Notes under the pieces: generated by a model
What the model was told of the DNA's origin: nothing
The model's database searches: none
The model's input: the letters and a program-made list of their open reading frames with translations, nothing else
Assembly: GCF_965638725.1 (NCBI RefSeq)
Contig: NC_134951.1
Location: 68,018,437-68,082,436, forward strand
Reading direction: 5' to 3'
Length of the DNA: 64,000 nucleotides
Source of the DNA: Aptenodytes patagonicus
Taxonomy: Eukaryota; Chordata; Aves; Sphenisciformes; Spheniscidae
Translations under genes and position numbers: made by a program
Shown here: positions 62,015-64,000 of the stretch, piece by piece
Numbering within the stretch: the first letter of the stretch is position 1
Layout of the letters: each line of letters begins with the position of its first letter

Positions 62015-62175
62015 CCTGCCCGGCCGGCGGAGGCTCCCAGCGAGCCCGAGCGTCGCGGGTGGGGTGCGGCGGGGACGCTCCGCCGGGACGAGAGACTGCG
62101 TGCGTGTCGGTCCGAGCGGGTTTTTAAGGCGGCGGGGGAAGAGGGAGTCCCACCCACATTCCTCTGACTAAGCCT
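62015..62175 (-). promoter_or_regulatory. PERP: Proximal promoter and 5' UTR of PERP copy A
   Basis: Reading upstream on the minus strand, a TTAAAAA TATA-like box (about 62127-62121), then GGTGGGACTCCC (62154-62143), then a TEAD-like GGAATGT (62162-62156), then an AP-1-like TTAGTCA (62171-62165). The order of box, block and AP-1-like site matches copy B. The start of transcription would be near 62095, giving a 5' UTR of about 80 bases. Factor binding is inferred from motif shape only. Confidence 0.5.
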
Positions 62176-62420
62176 GGCGGCGGCTGCAACCGGTGGGGCC
62201 GGCGGAGAGGAGAGGAGGGAGCGCAGGGCTGGGCCGGGCCGGGCCGGGCTCCGCTCCTCGCTCTGCCCCGGCTCCCTCCCTGCCCCGCGAACCTCCCCTC
62301 CCTTCGCTTGTCCTCCCCGGACTCAGCCGTGTGCTTAACCCCTTGCTGGCTGCCACCCTCCCGCGCCCGGACCTGCTTCTCCCTCGTGGCCCCGCCAGCG
62401 CAAAACGTCATCGCAGCCAA

Positions 62421-64000
62421 CACCTTAGATTCTCGCTACGTTTCACAAGCCCTGCCCTCCTCCCGGGTGTTGAAGGTCATCTTTCTCTTCTCTGTTCACT
62501 AGATAGACAGACCAGCGTTACCCAACGTTGATAATACTGACGATGTTAGCCGCTTCAGGTACCGAAAGCTTGTAATAAGTTGCTTTGCAGTTGAAATGGT
62601 CAACTTCTTGCCCAGTTCTTGGACAATTTTAATGCAAATGAGAAGAAGAAAGAAAGGTATTATTTGAGGATGGGAATGTGACATTATTAACAAGAAAGCC
62701 ATCACTTGTCTGGCATCAAGCTCAGCATTGAACAAACGCATGTTTCCTAATGGCCATCTAACAAGTGCTTGATTGCAATTGTGCTCTGGCTTTCAACCAG
62801 GCTGTGCCGGACACAGTCCAGGAGTGGTACTCAAGACCCACATACCCTGATCTTTCCCCATCCCATGTCTGAAAATGCACCCCCGAGATGACCAAAATGA
62901 AGGCTTCCCCATCACATGGCATGAATGAACACCCAAAATTTTGGTCATGGGAGAAACACTTCTCCACAATAAGATCTACACACATCCCATCACGTCATCC
63001 CAGCACCAATGCAAGCTCTCATCATACGAGCAGACACGTACCTATCACAGGACTAGGGGCACATACGTTTTGGGCACGTAACTCACACGCATTTGGTCGA
63101 GTCTTGGAGCAGCTTCAAGGCCTCACCAAAGAGGTCAGTAGGAGGACAAATCTTTGAGGTCCGAAGGGCTGAAAAAGAATAGTGGGTAGGGGGGATTACC
63201 TGGGTTTCATGGAGGATGGGGGTGTATGAGTTCTTACTGGACTGCATCAAATGGGATTTTGTCACAGCCGTGACAAAGGTGCTCAGACTGTGCTCAGTGT
63301 CAGTTCCTCAAAAGATACTCAGGGGAGGTGTCTTGCGAGGAGGGATGGTGAACCTCATTTGAGTACCAGTTGCTGGCAAATGCCAGGGAATGGGTTGTGA
63401 TGCTAAAACCAGAACAATAAAGTGATATCACCATAGGCAAGTTGGAAATATCCAGGCAGGTTACCTCAAACCACACAGAATTTCACCAGCCCTCTCAACA
63501 TCCTCCTCAAACTTCCCACCAGAAAAATCTAGAAGGATGCTATATGTATCTAGAAAGTATGTACCTGTCTGTACTTGTTAATACAATGTGAGTGAAAAGT
63601 AGGACTGTGAGAAGTACTAATTCTGTCAATAATGATTAAAATATACAATTTCTGTTAAAAAGTAGCTTTAAAATATTATTTGCATAATTGCTGCATAGCA
63701 TGTGGCTTTTCAAAGAGTGCAAATGAAAAGCTATAGCTATGAATTATTGTAACATTTCCTAAAAACTGAAAAAAGGGTTGTTTTAAGTTGATGGTTTTAA
63801 GACTTTCCATTTTTTAATACTGTTGAGGAACTACTTGCCACTTAACTGTCTCAAGGGCTTTTACTGGCAAGTGCATATTGACTGGCAAAATAATGAAGGG
63901 GTGGTTTTAAGATCTAATCTAGCTTTAAATCACCTATTTTGAAAAATTAATGGCCTGCATATTCCTGCACAGTAAGTTATATTGTGACAAGGTATCAATT
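62421..64000. other. 5' flank of PERP copy A, no gene recognised
   Basis: Outside the CpG island the DNA returns to AT-rich, with no exon, repeat or RNA gene that I can support. In mammals the next gene on this side of PERP is ARFGEF3; no trace of it is visible here. Confidence 0.55.

Larger units (their letters stand above)
61690..62420. promoter_or_regulatory. PERP: CpG island over PERP copy A promoter and exon 1
   Basis: GC-rich and CpG-dense across exon 1 and about 400 bp upstream, including GGGCC repeats at 62231-62249 that could form a G-quadruplex on the plus strand. Typical of a broadly accessible vertebrate promoter. Several long frames in other registers across it are by-products of the high GC content. 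Confidence 0.8.

Noticed and set aside
61630-62157. 175-codon minus-strand and 159-codon plus-strand frames over PERP exon 1
   Set aside because: They overlap the true exon in other registers inside a CpG island. The PERP frame has clear homology and a splice donor; these do not.
1-64000. CRISPR arrays, tRNA or rRNA genes, endogenous retroviruses, DNA transposons
   Set aside because: I looked for spaced repeats, cloverleaf motifs, long terminal repeats and reverse-transcriptase motifs other than CR1 and saw none. Old, diverged elements could still be missed by eye.

Overview
The window looks like nuclear DNA from a bird. It is about 40% GC and gene-sparse, and it is poor in interspersed repeats. 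The only young repeats I recognise are three 5'-truncated CR1 LINE fragments, each ending in the avian-type ATTCTATG 3' repeat. I see no tRNA, rRNA, retroviral or bacterial genes.

The protein-coding content is two tandem, same-strand (minus) copies of a PERP-type gene (p53/p63 apoptosis effector related to PMP-22; a four-pass claudin/PMP22-family membrane protein of desmosome-bearing epithelia). Each copy has three coding exons with both introns in phase 1. Copy A (exons 62014-61804, 54375-54232 and 53584-53349) encodes 196 residues. Copy B (exons 42633-42423, 28666-28523 and 28262-28048) encodes 189 residues. Exon 1 (211 bp of coding sequence) and exon 2 (144 bp) are the same length in both copies, every splice site is GT-AG, and the proteins are about 72% identical by hand count. 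Copy A starts in a CpG island. Copy B does not, yet both share a short proximal promoter block with an AP-1-like heptamer at the same spacing, which supports a tandem duplication that included the promoter.

Layout: 1-2.75 kb is unremarkable intergenic DNA. At 2.78-3.16 kb is an orphan CpG island with a CTCF-like motif and a 21-bp G-rich tandem repeat. From 3.3 to 27.9 kb is gene-free DNA holding two CR1 fragments, a 47-bp duplicated non-coding element (3994 and 5779), a minisatellite and a purine tract. Copy B occupies 27.9-42.8 kb, mostly a 13.8-kb first intron. From 42.8 to 53.0 kb is the spacer between the copies, with a third CR1. Copy A and its promoter occupy 53.0-62.2 kb. From 62.4 to 64 kb is 5' flank without a recognisable gene.

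Apart from the tandem pair, the points most worth a second look are the shared promoter block, the duplicated 47-bp element, the orphan CpG island, two unexplained long minus-strand reading frames (40563-41018 and 44959-45537), and several perfect palindromes or hairpins. All coordinates and identities were worked out by eye; no alignment or database search was run.
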